Positions 43,334-56,853 of a stretch of 64,000 nt of DNA are shown piece by piece. Source of the DNA: Planctomonas psychrotolerans (GTDB lineage: Bacteria > Actinomycetota > Actinomycetes > Actinomycetales > Microbacteriaceae); assembly GCF_008642235.1 (NCBI RefSeq), contig NZ_SJEV01000001.1, positions 744,001 to 808,000 on the forward strand, read 5' to 3'. Under the pieces are notes generated by a model. That model was given only the letters and a program-made list of their open reading frames with translations. It had not been told where the DNA came from and did not search any database. Numbering within the stretch: position 1 is the stretch's first letter; every line of letters begins with the position of its first letter. Both the position numbers and the translations under genes were made by a program.

Positions 43334-44332
43334 TCGCGGGGCGTAGAGGGACTCGGGAACCTCGAGGCCGTAGATGGCGCGTCCGGAATTCCAGATGACC
43401 GCGCATCCGGCTCGGATGAGGTCGATCGTGCTCCGTCCGCGCTGCACCACGTGCACGCGGTCGCCACGGATGCTGACCACCGACCTGCCCACGGTGGCCG
43501 TCGCCCCGTCGTCGGTGAACGACGTGGCCGGATACTGCTCGCGGAGGGACCGCAGGTCCTCGAGAATGTAGGTGGGCCTCGACGATGCATCGGCCGCCAG
43601 CACCTGTTTGGCCTGGTCGATGCCGGTGAGCACGAGCGCCGAGGCCATGCCGGCGCGGTTCGCACCCAGAATGTCGGTGTCCAGCCGATCACCGAGGAAC
43701 AGGGGGGTCGCGGCTCCGAAGCGGCGGCTCGCCTCCTCGAAGATCGGGATCTCGGGCTTGCCGGCCACCGCCGTGGGGAGGCGCCCCACCGCGGTGTGCA
43801 CGGCGGAGACGAGCGTGCCGTTACCCGGCGCGATGCCCCGTCCGACGGGAATGGTCCAGTCGGTGTTGGTCGCGACCCAGAGAACCGACGGGTCGTGCAG
43901 AGCGAACGCGGCCTCGGCGAGGTGCATCCAGCCCACGTCGGGCGCGAAGCCCTGCACGACGGCGGCCGGGGAGTCCTCGGCGCTTCGCGTGACGACGAAC
44001 CCGGCGCGTTCGACCTCGTGCACGAGGCCCGCACCGCCGACCACGAGCACCGTCGATCCGGCCGGAATGAGGGTGCCGAGCACCGAGGCCGCCGCCTGCG
44101 GCGACGTGACCACGTCGGCCGGCTGCACCTTCAGCCCGAGCGCGGACAGGTGATCGGCGACCACCACGTCGGTGCGCGAGGCGTTGTTGGTGATGTATCC
44201 GACCCGGATGCCCGAGTCGACGGCCGCATTCAGGCTCTCGACCGCGTGCGGGATCGCCGAGTCGCCCTTGTAGACCACGCCGTCGAGGTCGGCGAAGATG
44301 GCGTCGACTCCATCGAGGGGGGTGGGCGTCAC
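43331..44332 (-). CDS. HAD-superfamily phosphatase (IIA type, Rv1692-like)
   Basis: 333 residues. Nucleophile motif FADLDGVVYKGD near residue 15 (catalytic Asp), threonine motif YITNNASRT near residue 49, and the cap domain with VQGFAPDVGWMHLAEAAF; third motif PLFLGDRLDTDILGANRAGM. The homologue Rv1692 is known as a glycerol-3-phosphate phosphatase, so that activity is likely but not proven here. GTG at 44332 has GGAGG 6 nt upstream and 1 nt separates it from the TPR stop (44334); ATG codons at 44353/44356 upstream would overlap that gene. Confidence 0.88.
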   Translation of the reverse strand: MTPTPLDGVDAIFADLDGVVYKGDSAIPHAVESLNAAVDSGIRVGYITNNASRTDVVVADHLSALGLKVQPADVVTSPQAAASVLGTLIPAGSTVLVVGGAGLVHEVERAGFVVTRSAEDSPAAVVQGFAPDVGWMHLAEAAFALHDPSVLWVATNTDWTIPVGRGIAPGNGTLVSAVHTAVGRLPTAVAGKPEIPIFEEASRRFGAATPLFLGDRLDTDILGANRAGMASALVLTGIDQAKQVLAADASSRPTYILEDLRSLREQYPATSFTDDGATATVGRSVVSIRGDRVHVVQRGRSTIDLIRAGCAVIWNSGRAIYGLEVPESLYAPR

Positions 44333-44333
44333 G

Positions 44334-45620
44334 TCAGTCCTCCGTCGGAACATCATCGGCTTCCGTCTCCTCCGGTGCGGTGGCATCGACAGGCTCGTCC
44401 GAGTCGACGGAATCGTCCGCGCCCGCACGATCATCCGTGTTCGCGGTGTCGAACTCCTCGACTATCTCGATGAGTTCGTCGCCCCCCACATCGTCGAGGG
44501 CGTCGAGCGCTTCCGCCGCCGCGGCTGCACGGTCCCGCCAGAGGACCGCGTCCTGCTCACGTCCCAACTCCTCGAGCACCTCCGCGTAGGCATCGAACAG
44601 CGCCGGGCTGTAGGAGAACGCTGTGGACGGATCCAGTTCCGGAATCTCGAGCTCGGCGAGAGCGAGCTCCGCCTGGTCGAGGTCGAGCCGCGCTCCCGAC
44701 ATGGCGATGGCCACCGAGACGCGCACGCCTACGGGCAACGAATCCCGCGGCACTGACCGTCCCAGTTCGAGCGCCCGGTCGGGCCTGCCGACGCCGCGCT
44801 CGCTGTCCACCATCAGGGCCAACTGGTCGTTCGAACCGGAGATGCGGCGCTGGGTGCGCAACTCGCGCAGCGCGAGGGCGAAGTCGCCTGTCGCATAGGC
44901 GGTGATGGCGAGAGTCTCCCGCACCACGGCGATGCGTCTCGCCCGGCGGGCGGCCGACAGCGCGTGCCGGTGAGCGAGAGCGGGATCGTCATCGATCAGC
45001 CGCGCCGCCATGGCCAGGTGCTGGGCGACACCCTCCGCGTTGTCCTTGCTCAGCGTCTTCAGCTCGTTCCGTGCGACCCGGTCCAGGTCGCCGGCCCTGA
45101 CGTCGTCGGGGATCTCCGGGTCGTCGTGCCGCGGGCGAACGGAGCGCAGCTCCCGCTGCAGTCTCTCCGCCTCGGTCAGCTGCTCCTCGGCCCGATAGGC
45201 GTCGCGATCGCCTCGCGCGGGAGCTCCCTCTCGCGTCCACAGCTTCTCGCCGTTCCGGGGCGCACGCTCACCGTTGGGTCGACGCACGTTACCCCCGGAG
45301 GCCGGCTTGTCCTTAGACCAGGGCTTCCGCTCACCCGAGCCGCCCGGCTTGTCCTTCGACCAGGGCTTCCGCTCACCAGGGCCGCCGCTCGACGAGCGGC
45401 GTCGCTCGGAGTTCGATCGGGGGGAGTTCGGTCGCTCGGAACGCGGTCGCTCAGAACGCGGAGGCACGGAACGCGGAGGCACAGAACGCTCTCGATCCGG
45501 TCCATCGGGGCGTTCTGCAGGGCGCTCACGCGGACGCTCCCGCGGCGGACGCTCGTCCCGCGGCGGTTCCGGCCGCTCGTGCCGATCGCCGGCCGCGCTG
45601 TTCTCGCCTGAATCGCTCAC
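44334..45620 (-). CDS. TPR-type protein with Arg/Pro-rich N-terminus (Rv1691-like)
   Basis: 428 residues. Residues about 1-140 are a low-complexity Arg/Pro/Ser/Glu region with a duplicated GERKPWSKDKP block (about residues 82-107) and ER/PRS runs; likely unstructured. Residues about 160-390 are alanine/arginine-rich helices typical of tetratricopeptide folds (AARRARRIAVVRETLAITAYATGDFALALRELR), and the tail is acidic (DSDEPVDATAPEETE). Function unknown. GTG at 45620 with GGAG upstream. Lies just downstream of the rRNA terminator in the same direction, so read-through may help express it. Confidence 0.8.
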   Translation of the reverse strand: MSDSGENSAAGDRHERPEPPRDERPPRERPRERPAERPDGPDRERSVPPRSVPPRSERPRSERPNSPRSNSERRRSSSGGPGERKPWSKDKPGGSGERKPWSKDKPASGGNVRRPNGERAPRNGEKLWTREGAPARGDRDAYRAEEQLTEAERLQRELRSVRPRHDDPEIPDDVRAGDLDRVARNELKTLSKDNAEGVAQHLAMAARLIDDDPALAHRHALSAARRARRIAVVRETLAITAYATGDFALALRELRTQRRISGSNDQLALMVDSERGVGRPDRALELGRSVPRDSLPVGVRVSVAIAMSGARLDLDQAELALAELEIPELDPSTAFSYSPALFDAYAEVLEELGREQDAVLWRDRAAAAAEALDALDDVGGDELIEIVEEFDTANTDDRAGADDSVDSDEPVDATAPEETEADDVPTED

Positions 45621-45662
45621 GAACGTCTCCTGTCTGGCCGAATCGGTAGGACGGTTAAACAG

Positions 45663-45690
45663 AAATGGCCACCCCGAAGGGTGGCCATTT
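45663..45690 (-). terminator. Rho-independent terminator of the rRNA operon
   Basis: Perfect 12-bp stem (45663-45674 with 45679-45690), CGAA-type tetraloop, followed on the minus strand by a T-rich run (TTCTGTTT). Best terminator in the window. Confidence 0.93.
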
Positions 45691-45701
45691 CGTAAAAGAA
45701 G

Positions 45702-45818
45702 TCCGGCGGTGTCCTACTCTCCCACAAGGTCCCCCTTGCAGTACCATCGGCGCAGAGAGTCTTAGCTTCCGGGTTCGGAATGTAACCGGGCGTTTCCCTC
45801 TCGCTATGGCCGCCGAAA
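45702..45818 (-). rRNA. rrf: 5S ribosomal RNA
   Basis: Minus-strand sequence starts GTTTCGGCGGCCATAGCGAG and ends with the complementary ACACCGCCGGAC, about 117 nt. Contains the conserved CCCGGAAGCTAAG region. Followed by the terminator at 45663-45690. Confidence 0.93.
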
Positions 45819-45934
45819 CACTATTGATATATGTCTCGAATTGCCACACACGATTCGTGTGTAACTAATTCCCGACCGTACATCGGGAACCACATAGTGG
45901 ACGCAAGCATTGTCTGTCGAAACAAACTTATGGT

Positions 45935-51027
<5,093 letters not shown>

Positions 51028-51515
51028 TGTTTGATTGCACGACCGCCTAAGCGATCGGCACATCTAGTGCACCAAGCCACCGGAATAGGCGGACAAGGTG
51101 CAAGTTTGAAACTGACAGAACAAATCATTACTGACTTGCTTTGTTGTTTAATGTTTTTCCAAAGGAATCTCATTGACTGACCGAAGTCAGCCGACGAGGT
51201 TTTTGGCATTTGACATTGTGCACGCTGTTGAGTTCTCAAGGATCGGACGCTCCTGACTCCATCCTTCCGGACTTCCTCAGGGCAACTTCTCTATCGTATG
51301 TCACGCTCTCAGTCGCTGTCAAATCGGCCGGCTCTTTGTCTCTCTCGAGACACTGATCCGAAGGATTCGAAACGTACTGGGATTGGACATCCCATCCTAA
51401 ACCAGCCGGGCTGACTCTCGCAATGAGAAGATCGCCGTCCGCTGGAGGATTTGGTCCCTCTTGAGGCCGGGAAGCTCTTCCGCTTCCCGCACCTTTGGGG
51501 TGACAGGTAGAAACA
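51028..51515 (-). promoter_or_regulatory. rRNA operon leader and promoter region
   Basis: 488 nt without a protein gene, between the 16S 5' end and the TrmH-family gene stop. Holds one promoter (51293-51322), the actinobacterial leader element TTGAGAACTCAACAG (minus strand, 51225-51239) used for antitermination/processing, and flanking inverted repeats that can pair with the spacer for RNase III cutting. I see nothing else in it. Confidence 0.8.
51293..51322 (-). promoter_or_regulatory. rrn promoter, consensus-like
   Basis: On the minus strand TTGACA (51317-51322), 18-nt spacer, TACGAT (51293-51298). Transcription should start near 51286, about 260 nt upstream of 16S. Confidence 0.8.
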
Positions 51516-52463
51516 TTACGGGTGGATCCGGGGCGGCGCAAATTGCGCGTGCATCCCGGGCGTGTCCCGCATGTTTCCGGGCTTTTCACCCTCCGTTGTC
51601 CTCGCGTTGGGCGCAAGCGCCCACATGGCGACCGCACTGGCTGCGGCCACGTTGAGCGAATCGATGCCGTGCAGCATGGGGATCTGCACGAGAGTGTGCG
51701 CCGCGTCGAGGGCCGCGGGGGTGAGGCCATCCCCCTCCGCGCCGAGCACAACGGCGAGCCGCTCGGGAGCGTTAGCCGCATATTCGCGAAGGGGCACCGC
51801 CGTCGGGCTGAGGGCGAGAGCTGCAATGGAGAAGCCGGCCTGCTCCAGCAATGGGCCGGTCGCTTCCCAGTCCCCGACTCTCGCCCACGGCACCTGGAGA
51901 ACGGTGCCCATGCTCACTCGGATGGCCCGGCGGTAGTAGGGGTCGGAGCATCGAGGAGTGATGAGCACGGCATCCGCTCCGATCGCGCCCACCGAGCGGA
52001 AGATCGCGCCGACGTTCGTGGGATCGGCCACGTTCTCGAGGACCACCACGCGTCGTGCCCCGCGAAGCAGTTCGCGGGGATCCGGTGATGCGGGTCGGTG
52101 CATGGCCGCGATCAGGCCACGATGCAGCAGGTACCCCGTGAGGTCGGCGAGCAGTTCGGCCGGTCCCACGAACACCGGCACCTCGGGGAAACCGGTGAGG
52201 ATCTCGAGCGCCTCATCGACGGAACCGCCGAGGCACAGCACCGAACGCGGAACGTGCCCGGCGTCGACTGCGCGCCGCAGCACCAACGCCGACTCGGCGA
52301 TGTACAGACCGTGCTCGGACCCCCGGGCCTTGCGCAGCGCCACATCGGTGTGATGCGCGTAGTCCCCGAGTCGCGGATCGGTGAGGTCGGTGATCGGCAC
52401 GATCCGGTCGGCCTCGGCTGCCGGACGAGCGGACTCCGGTCCGCGATCCGACCGCGCGGTCAT
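51516..52463 (-). CDS. TrmH/SpoU family RNA 2'-O-methyltransferase
   Basis: SPOUT-fold RNA methyltransferase, 315 residues. N-terminal substrate-binding part (about 40-125; HTDVALRKARGSEHGLYIAESALVL), then motif 1 VVLENVADPTNVGAIFRSVGAI, motif 2 VVLGAEGDGLTPAALD and motif 3 IPMLHGIDSLNVAAASAVA, the SAM knot. The target (tRNA G18 or an rRNA ribose) cannot be decided. Possible Shine-Dalgarno GAGG before ATG 52463. Last gene of the run from the PBP4 gene; the nicotinamidase stop is 19 nt upstream. The C-terminal tail (TEGEKPGNMRDTPGMHAQFA) is an extra. Confidence 0.87.
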   Translation of the reverse strand: MTARSDRGPESARPAAEADRIVPITDLTDPRLGDYAHHTDVALRKARGSEHGLYIAESALVLRRAVDAGHVPRSVLCLGGSVDEALEILTGFPEVPVFVGPAELLADLTGYLLHRGLIAAMHRPASPDPRELLRGARRVVVLENVADPTNVGAIFRSVGAIGADAVLITPRCSDPYYRRAIRVSMGTVLQVPWARVGDWEATGPLLEQAGFSIAALALSPTAVPLREYAANAPERLAVVLGAEGDGLTPAALDAAHTLVQIPMLHGIDSLNVAAASAVAMWALAPNARTTEGEKPGNMRDTPGMHAQFAPPRIHP

Positions 52464-52482
52464 CGCTCGCCTCGAGCGGGTG

Positions 52483-53073
52483 TCACGCGGACACGGACCC
52501 CGACTCGATGATCACGGCCCCACGGTTCGCGAGCCGGGCGAAAGCCGCGTCGCTCGAATCCGGGGCAACGCCGGCCACGAGGTCCCGCAGCACGCGGACG
52601 GACGCTCCAGCGTCGAGGGCGTCGAGGGCGGAGGCGAGGACGCAGTAGTCCGTGGCGATCCCCACCACATCGACGTCGGTGACCGCGCGTTCGGCGAGCG
52701 CCTCCGGCAGGGTGAGCGAGTCGTCGGTCGTCCCCTCGAAGATGGAGTAGGCCGGTTTACCCTGTCCTTTGCGCACGTGGACGTCGATGGCACCGGTGTC
52801 GAGTGCGGGGTGGTACTCGGCTCCGGGCGTGCCGGCCACGCAGTGCCGGGGCCAGGTGATCTCGAAGTCCGGGTCCGTCGTGGTGGCGAAGTGCCCGCCG
52901 TTGTCGTTGTCGGGGTCGTGCCAGTCGCGGGAGGCGAACACCACGTCATAGCCCGGTGAACCGGCGAGGAACGAGGTGATTCCCGCTGCCACGGCGGCTC
53001 CCCCCGTCACGGCGAGGGCGCCACCCTCCGTGAAGTCGTTCTGCACATCGATGATGAAGAGCGCCCTGGTCAT
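52483..53073 (-). CDS. pncA: Nicotinamidase / isochorismatase family hydrolase
   Basis: 196 residues; converts nicotinamide to nicotinate for NAD recycling, and in mycobacteria activates pyrazinamide. FIIDVQNDFTEGG near residue 6 gives the catalytic Asp; FASRDWHDPDNDNGGHF (about 45-62) carries the metal Asp and His; IATDYCVLASALDA near residue 143 has the nucleophilic Cys. ATG at 53073 preceded by GGGAGG. Sits between the PBP4 gene and the TrmH gene in one operon. Confidence 0.92.
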   Translation of the reverse strand: MTRALFIIDVQNDFTEGGALAVTGGAAVAAGITSFLAGSPGYDVVFASRDWHDPDNDNGGHFATTTDPDFEITWPRHCVAGTPGAEYHPALDTGAIDVHVRKGQGKPAYSIFEGTTDDSLTLPEALAERAVTDVDVVGIATDYCVLASALDALDAGASVRVLRDLVAGVAPDSSDAAFARLANRGAVIIESGSVSA

Positions 53074-53092
53074 GCTGTGCCTCCCGAGTGTG

Positions 53093-54565
53093 TCAGTGAT
53101 TCGACAGGGTGTCGCCGCAGCGGTATGCCCCCGCAGTGATCGTATCGAGTGCCGCCTTCGCATGGTCGCGGACGTCGCCGATCGCGTAGAAGGCGAAGGT
53201 CAGTCGGGTCCCGTCGGCCGCGGCGATGACCCCGGACAGCGTGTAGCCGGTGTCGATCCACCCGGTCTTGGCGACGACGCTCCCGCGGGCGTCCGCGTTC
53301 GGGCCGGTGAAGCGGCCGGCGAGCGTTCCCGTGCGTCCGGCGACGGGGAGGCCGTCGTACACCGCTCCGAGCGCCCCCTCGCGGGCTGCGACCTTGCGCA
53401 TGAGCGCGGCGAGATACGACGGCGCGACCCGGTTGTCGGGGCTCATGCCCTGTCCGTCGATGATCGTCATGCTCGAGGTGTCCACCCCGTACGACTCGAG
53501 GGCACGGGGGATTCCCATCGCGAGGGCGTCCTGGCTGTTGCCCGCACCCACCGCGATGGTCGTGAGTCGCGCCAGGGCTTCGGCGAGCGTGTTGTCGGAG
53601 ATCGTGAGGGAGGTCTGCACGAGCGAGGACACGGGTTGGGAGAACACCTCACCCAGCACCGGCGCGTCCGGCGGGGCGACGCCCTCGACGATGTCCGCCC
53701 GCACTCCGAGCGCCGACGCGAACGCCGCACCCGCTCGGCCGACCGGATCTTCGCTCCGCGGCGACACGATGGCGGCCGGGTCGGCGCGATCGGCGTCGAC
53801 CTGGAGCGCGGTGATCTCACTGCTGTACCCGAGCGGCAGCTCGGTGCGCGCCCACGACGGATGCCAGGTCATCCCGCTGAACAGCGACGTGTCCAGCACG
53901 ATCCGGGAGAGGGACGTTCCTGCCGTCGCCGGGTCGGCGGCCCACGCCGCCCGCACCTGTGCGGCGAGCTCGCTGAGGCGCGGCGCTCCCGGATACACCG
54001 ATGAGCCCGATGCGAGCCGGGACAGGGTCGGATCCCCTCCCCCGACCAGCACCACGGTGCCGGGCTCCGCACCGCGGACGACCCGGGTGGCGATGCGGTG
54101 GTCCGGACCGAGCACGGCGAGCGCGGCCGCGCTCGTGATCACCTTCATCACGCTGGCGGTGCGCTCGGGCACGGTGCCGGAGCGATCGAACAGGACCTCG
54201 CCGGTGTCGGCGTTGAGCACGCTGCCGGAGAACTTCGCCAGCCGGGGATCGGTGCTGAGCGATGCGATGGAGCAGGTGCGGAGCGGACGGGCGGGGAGCA
54301 CTACGGCGGGCACCGGCCGCGGGGGCGCGGCGGTCACCGGCACCGCGTCGGGGGTCGGTGGCGGGGATGGCGGTGGTGACGGATCGGCGGCCGACCCGAC
54401 CCTCGACTCGGCCGTGGTCTCCGCCGCCCGGCCGACCATCGCCCCGGCGGCGACGGCTCCCGATCCGAGGAGTGCGAAGGCGATCAGCCCGGCGGCGACC
54501 GCTGCGGCTCGCCGCCGCATGCCAGCCCGGACGCCCGTGCGTTCGGGCGGCGGCGACTCATTCAC
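53093..54565 (-). CDS. dacB: D-alanyl-D-alanine carboxypeptidase / endopeptidase, PBP4 (DacB) type
   Basis: Penicillin-binding protein acting on cross-linked peptidoglycan outside the membrane. 490 residues from GTG at 54565, decided by a -10 box TATCAT 6 nt upstream. Residues 10-45: one hydrophobic segment (RRAAAVAAGLIAFALLGSGAVAAG) as signal/anchor, then a Pro-rich linker (PSPPPSPPPTP). Active sites: S-x-x-K in TASVMKVITSAA (about residue 133), S-x-N in TISDNTLAEAL, and KTG in VVAKTGWIDTG. Matches S13-family layout. Followed 19 nt later by pncA. Confidence 0.9.
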   Translation of the reverse strand: MNESPPPERTGVRAGMRRRAAAVAAGLIAFALLGSGAVAAGAMVGRAAETTAESRVGSAADPSPPPSPPPTPDAVPVTAAPPRPVPAVVLPARPLRTCSIASLSTDPRLAKFSGSVLNADTGEVLFDRSGTVPERTASVMKVITSAAALAVLGPDHRIATRVVRGAEPGTVVLVGGGDPTLSRLASGSSVYPGAPRLSELAAQVRAAWAADPATAGTSLSRIVLDTSLFSGMTWHPSWARTELPLGYSSEITALQVDADRADPAAIVSPRSEDPVGRAGAAFASALGVRADIVEGVAPPDAPVLGEVFSQPVSSLVQTSLTISDNTLAEALARLTTIAVGAGNSQDALAMGIPRALESYGVDTSSMTIIDGQGMSPDNRVAPSYLAALMRKVAAREGALGAVYDGLPVAGRTGTLAGRFTGPNADARGSVVAKTGWIDTGYTLSGVIAAADGTRLTFAFYAIGDVRDHAKAALDTITAGAYRCGDTLSNH

Positions 54566-54571
54566 TCGATC

Positions 54572-54577
54572 ATGATA
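54572..54577 (-). promoter_or_regulatory. -10 box of leaderless promoter for dacB
   Basis: TATCAT on the minus strand, 6 nt before GTG at 54565. Confidence 0.6.
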
Positions 54578-54667
54578 GGCACTCGCCGCGGGGAACATAC
54601 CCGGACCGCGCGCTACCCGACCGTGTGCTGCGGGCCGTGTTGGCGGAGTGGGGGTGGGATTGGACGG

Positions 54668-54740
54668 GGCCGCCTGTGGGAATCGAACCCACGACCTTCT
54701 CATTACGAGTGAGACGCTCTGCCGACTGAGCTAAGGCGGC
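54668..54740 (-). tRNA. tRNA-Thr (anticodon CGT)
   Basis: Minus strand, 73 nt. Acceptor GCCGCCT pairs with AGGCGGC; D-arm TAGCTCAGTCGGCAGAGC; anticodon stem TCTCA/TGAGA around loop CTCGTAA (anticodon CGT, reads ACG); T-arm GTGGGTTCGATTCCCAC. No CCA is encoded. It lies between the dacB gene and the TetR-fusion gene. I found no repeat of its 3' end nearby that would mark an integrated element. Confidence 0.95.
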
Positions 54741-54795
54741 GTGACGCGGGCCGAAGCACGCAGACACAGCATCAGACTATAGCCGATGCGGCGGC

Positions 54796-55422
54796 CTATC
54801 GAATCGCCTGCAACGCGGCGAACGAGGAGCGAAGCCGGTCGGGAAGCGACCCGGACGCCGTGCCGTCGGCCCAACCCGACCAGGCGTGGCGCATGGCGGC
54901 GGCGGCGACCAAGGTGATGAGGTGCGCACGGTCGCGGATCTCCGCGGCCGGTACGCCGTCACTCGCCGCATCCCGTCGCATCCGTTCGGCCACGAGGTCG
55001 GTGATCGCGTCCTCGAACTGCCGCATCGATGCCATCCGCGCGCCGAACATCTGCGGATAGTCCTTGAGGACCGTTCGCCGGAGGTGCTGCAACTCGCGGT
55101 CCGCCTCACTGCGTTCGGCGGCGGCCACCAGAAGCTCGCAGAGGTCGTCGAGGATCGGGGTGTCGGGCTCCGCGGCGAGGAAGAGCTCGCGATTCTCCCG
55201 TGGCGGCAGTGTCGGGCTGTCCCCGATGAGCGCCTGCTCCTTGGAGGGGAAGTAGTTGAAGAACGTGCGGGGTGACACGTCGGCTGCCGCGCTGATGTCA
55301 TCGACCGTGACCCGGTCGAGACCCCGCTCCGCTACCAGTCCGAGCGCCGCGACCTGGATGGCCCGCCGCGTTGCGAGCCGCTTGCGCTCGCGCAGGCCGA
55401 GGTCAGGGGTGTCGACGTGCAT
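54796..55422 (-). CDS. TetR-family transcriptional regulator, internal start within the fusion
   Basis: If translated from the internal ATG at 55422 this gives a full-length 208-residue TetR protein (MHVDTPDLGLRERKRLATRR at its start). The HTH is canonical and uninterrupted, so selection may still keep it. No Shine-Dalgarno sequence or TANNNT box sits in front of this ATG, because the DNA there is hydrolase coding sequence; expression would need reinitiation or an unseen promoter. Listed as an alternative product of the frame above. Confidence 0.55.
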   Translation of the reverse strand: MHVDTPDLGLRERKRLATRRAIQVAALGLVAERGLDRVTVDDISAAADVSPRTFFNYFPSKEQALIGDSPTLPPRENRELFLAAEPDTPILDDLCELLVAAAERSEADRELQHLRRTVLKDYPQMFGARMASMRQFEDAITDLVAERMRRDAASDGVPAAEIRDRAHLITLVAAAAMRHAWSGWADGTASGSLPDRLRSSFAALQAIR

Positions 55423-56853
55423 GGCCCGGTCGGACAGCGCCTCGGCCCAGCGGTAGGGCGTGGCGGGGTCGTTCGTGGTGCCGATGACCACGATCGGAGC
55501 GGCACCCTCGCCCGTCACCGGCTCGATCTCGGCCCCGCGGTACGCGTGCGGCCAGGTCGCGCACTGCACGTCGCCGAGGGTGTCGTACTCGCTCAGCGGG
55601 TCGGTCTCGGTGAGCTTCGCGTTCAGTTCCGCAATCGCCGCCGGATCGGTGTTGACGGGGTAGTCGAGGCAGTTGATCGCGATGAAGGCTTCGAACAGGT
55701 TGCCGTCGTACGACCCGTCCTCGCCGCGACGGAAATACGAGTCGGCGAGCAGGAACGCGGTGGTGGGGTCCCCGCGCATGACCTCGGTGAACGCCTGCGT
55801 GAGGTAGGGCCAGTACTCCGCCGTGTACATCGCCGCGTTGATCGCCGTGCTCATCACCGTGGGGTTCAGTTCCCGTCCGTCCGCGGCGCGCACCGGGCTG
55901 GTGCCCAACCCATCGAGCACCGCATCGAGCGTGACGAGCGCCTCGTCGACGGTCCCGTCGAAGGGGCACTCCTCCGGCACGGTGAGGCAGTCCGCGAGGT
56001 AGGCGCGTATCGCCGAGTCGAAGCCCTCGGTCTGCTGCACGATCATGTCGAACCGGGAGAGGCTGGAGTCCGTCGCACCGTCGAGCACCATGCGACCGAC
56101 GCGGTCCGGGAAGGTGTCGGCGTACTGCGCGCCGATGTCGCTGCCGTAGGAGAAGCCGAGGTAGTTGAGGTGTTCGTCGCCGACCACCGCGCGGAGCATG
56201 TCGAGGTCCCGCACGGTGCTCGCGGTGTCGACGAACTCGAGCAGCGGTCCCGTGTTCGCCGCGCAGGACCGCGCGAAGTCCTCCGCCGTCTGCGTGGCCT
56301 TGGCCACGTACGCGGGGCTGTCGACCGGGTCGGGGATGTACGAGTAGAGGTAGTCGTCGAGGCCGGCGTCGTCCGTGCAGTCCACCGCCGACGATCGGCC
56401 GACACCGCGGGGGTCCCATCCGATCACGTCGAAGGACTCCTGCAGGCGCTCGGAGACGGCGAAGTCGACGCTGTCCTTGACGAAGTCGTACCCCGAGGCA
56501 CCGGGGCCTCCAGGGTTGACGAACAGCGATCCTTCGGGCGGCGACGACGTCGCGTGCCGGGCGAGGGCGAGTTCGATGTCGGTCGCCGGATCGGGGTTCT
56601 CCCAGTCGAGCGGGGCGATCGCGGTCGCGCACGTTGCTCCGTCGCCGCAGTCCTCCCAGACGAGCACCTGCTCGTAGTAGGACCGCAGCTGCGGATCCAC
56701 GGACTGACTCACCGGTGTGGAGGTGGCCGTGGGCGCTCGCCGGTCGGGCACGAACATCGACACGCATCCGGACAGCACCATGGCCCCGCTGAGGGCCGCG
56801 GCGATGAGGAGAGAACGCGGTCCTCGCGTGCGGGAGGGCGGGGCTGGGGTCAC
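54796..56853 (-). CDS. In-frame fusion: C-terminally truncated alpha/beta-hydrolase lipoprotein joined to a complete TetR regulator
   Basis: One continuous 685-residue frame. Residues 1-30: lipoprotein signal with lipobox MVLSGCVS. About 50-475: TAP-type alpha/beta hydrolase (peptidase S33 family) with oxyanion GGPGASGYDFV, nucleophile elbow GFSYGSDIG (Ser about 236) and catalytic Asp region IGTTNDPATPYRWAEAL. It then breaks off about 40-50 residues short: the GHTAY-type catalytic His segment and the Cys end are missing. From residue 478 (ATG at 55422) the chain is a TetR/AcrR protein: RRAIQVAALGLVAERGLDRV, VDDISAAADVSPRTFFNYFPSKEQA and a 150-residue ligand domain. ATG at 56853 overlaps the holB stop (56850-56853). 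A deletion joining two genes is the simplest reading. As a hydrolase it should be inactive; a secreted TetR makes no sense, so either the TetR half is made from its own start or the protein is dead. Alternative: assembly error. Confidence 0.75.
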   Translation of the reverse strand: MTPAPPSRTRGPRSLLIAAALSGAMVLSGCVSMFVPDRRAPTATSTPVSQSVDPQLRSYYEQVLVWEDCGDGATCATAIAPLDWENPDPATDIELALARHATSSPPEGSLFVNPGGPGASGYDFVKDSVDFAVSERLQESFDVIGWDPRGVGRSSAVDCTDDAGLDDYLYSYIPDPVDSPAYVAKATQTAEDFARSCAANTGPLLEFVDTASTVRDLDMLRAVVGDEHLNYLGFSYGSDIGAQYADTFPDRVGRMVLDGATDSSLSRFDMIVQQTEGFDSAIRAYLADCLTVPEECPFDGTVDEALVTLDAVLDGLGTSPVRAADGRELNPTVMSTAINAAMYTAEYWPYLTQAFTEVMRGDPTTAFLLADSYFRRGEDGSYDGNLFEAFIAINCLDYPVNTDPAAIAELNAKLTETDPLSEYDTLGDVQCATWPHAYRGAEIEPVTGEGAAPIVVIGTTNDPATPYRWAEALSDRAMHVDTPDLGLRERKRLATRRAIQVAALGLVAERGLDRVTVDDISAAADVSPRTFFNYFPSKEQALIGDSPTLPPRENRELFLAAEPDTPILDDLCELLVAAAERSEADRELQHLRRTVLKDYPQMFGARMASMRQFEDAITDLVAERMRRDAASDGVPAAEIRDRAHLITLVAAAAMRHAWSGWADGTASGSLPDRLRSSFAALQAIR

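Noticed and set aside
54668-54795. tRNA-Thr as integration site of a mobile element bringing the TetR gene
   Set aside because: No integrase, no second copy of the tRNA 3' end, and the TetR gene is at the tRNA 5' side, the wrong side for typical integration.
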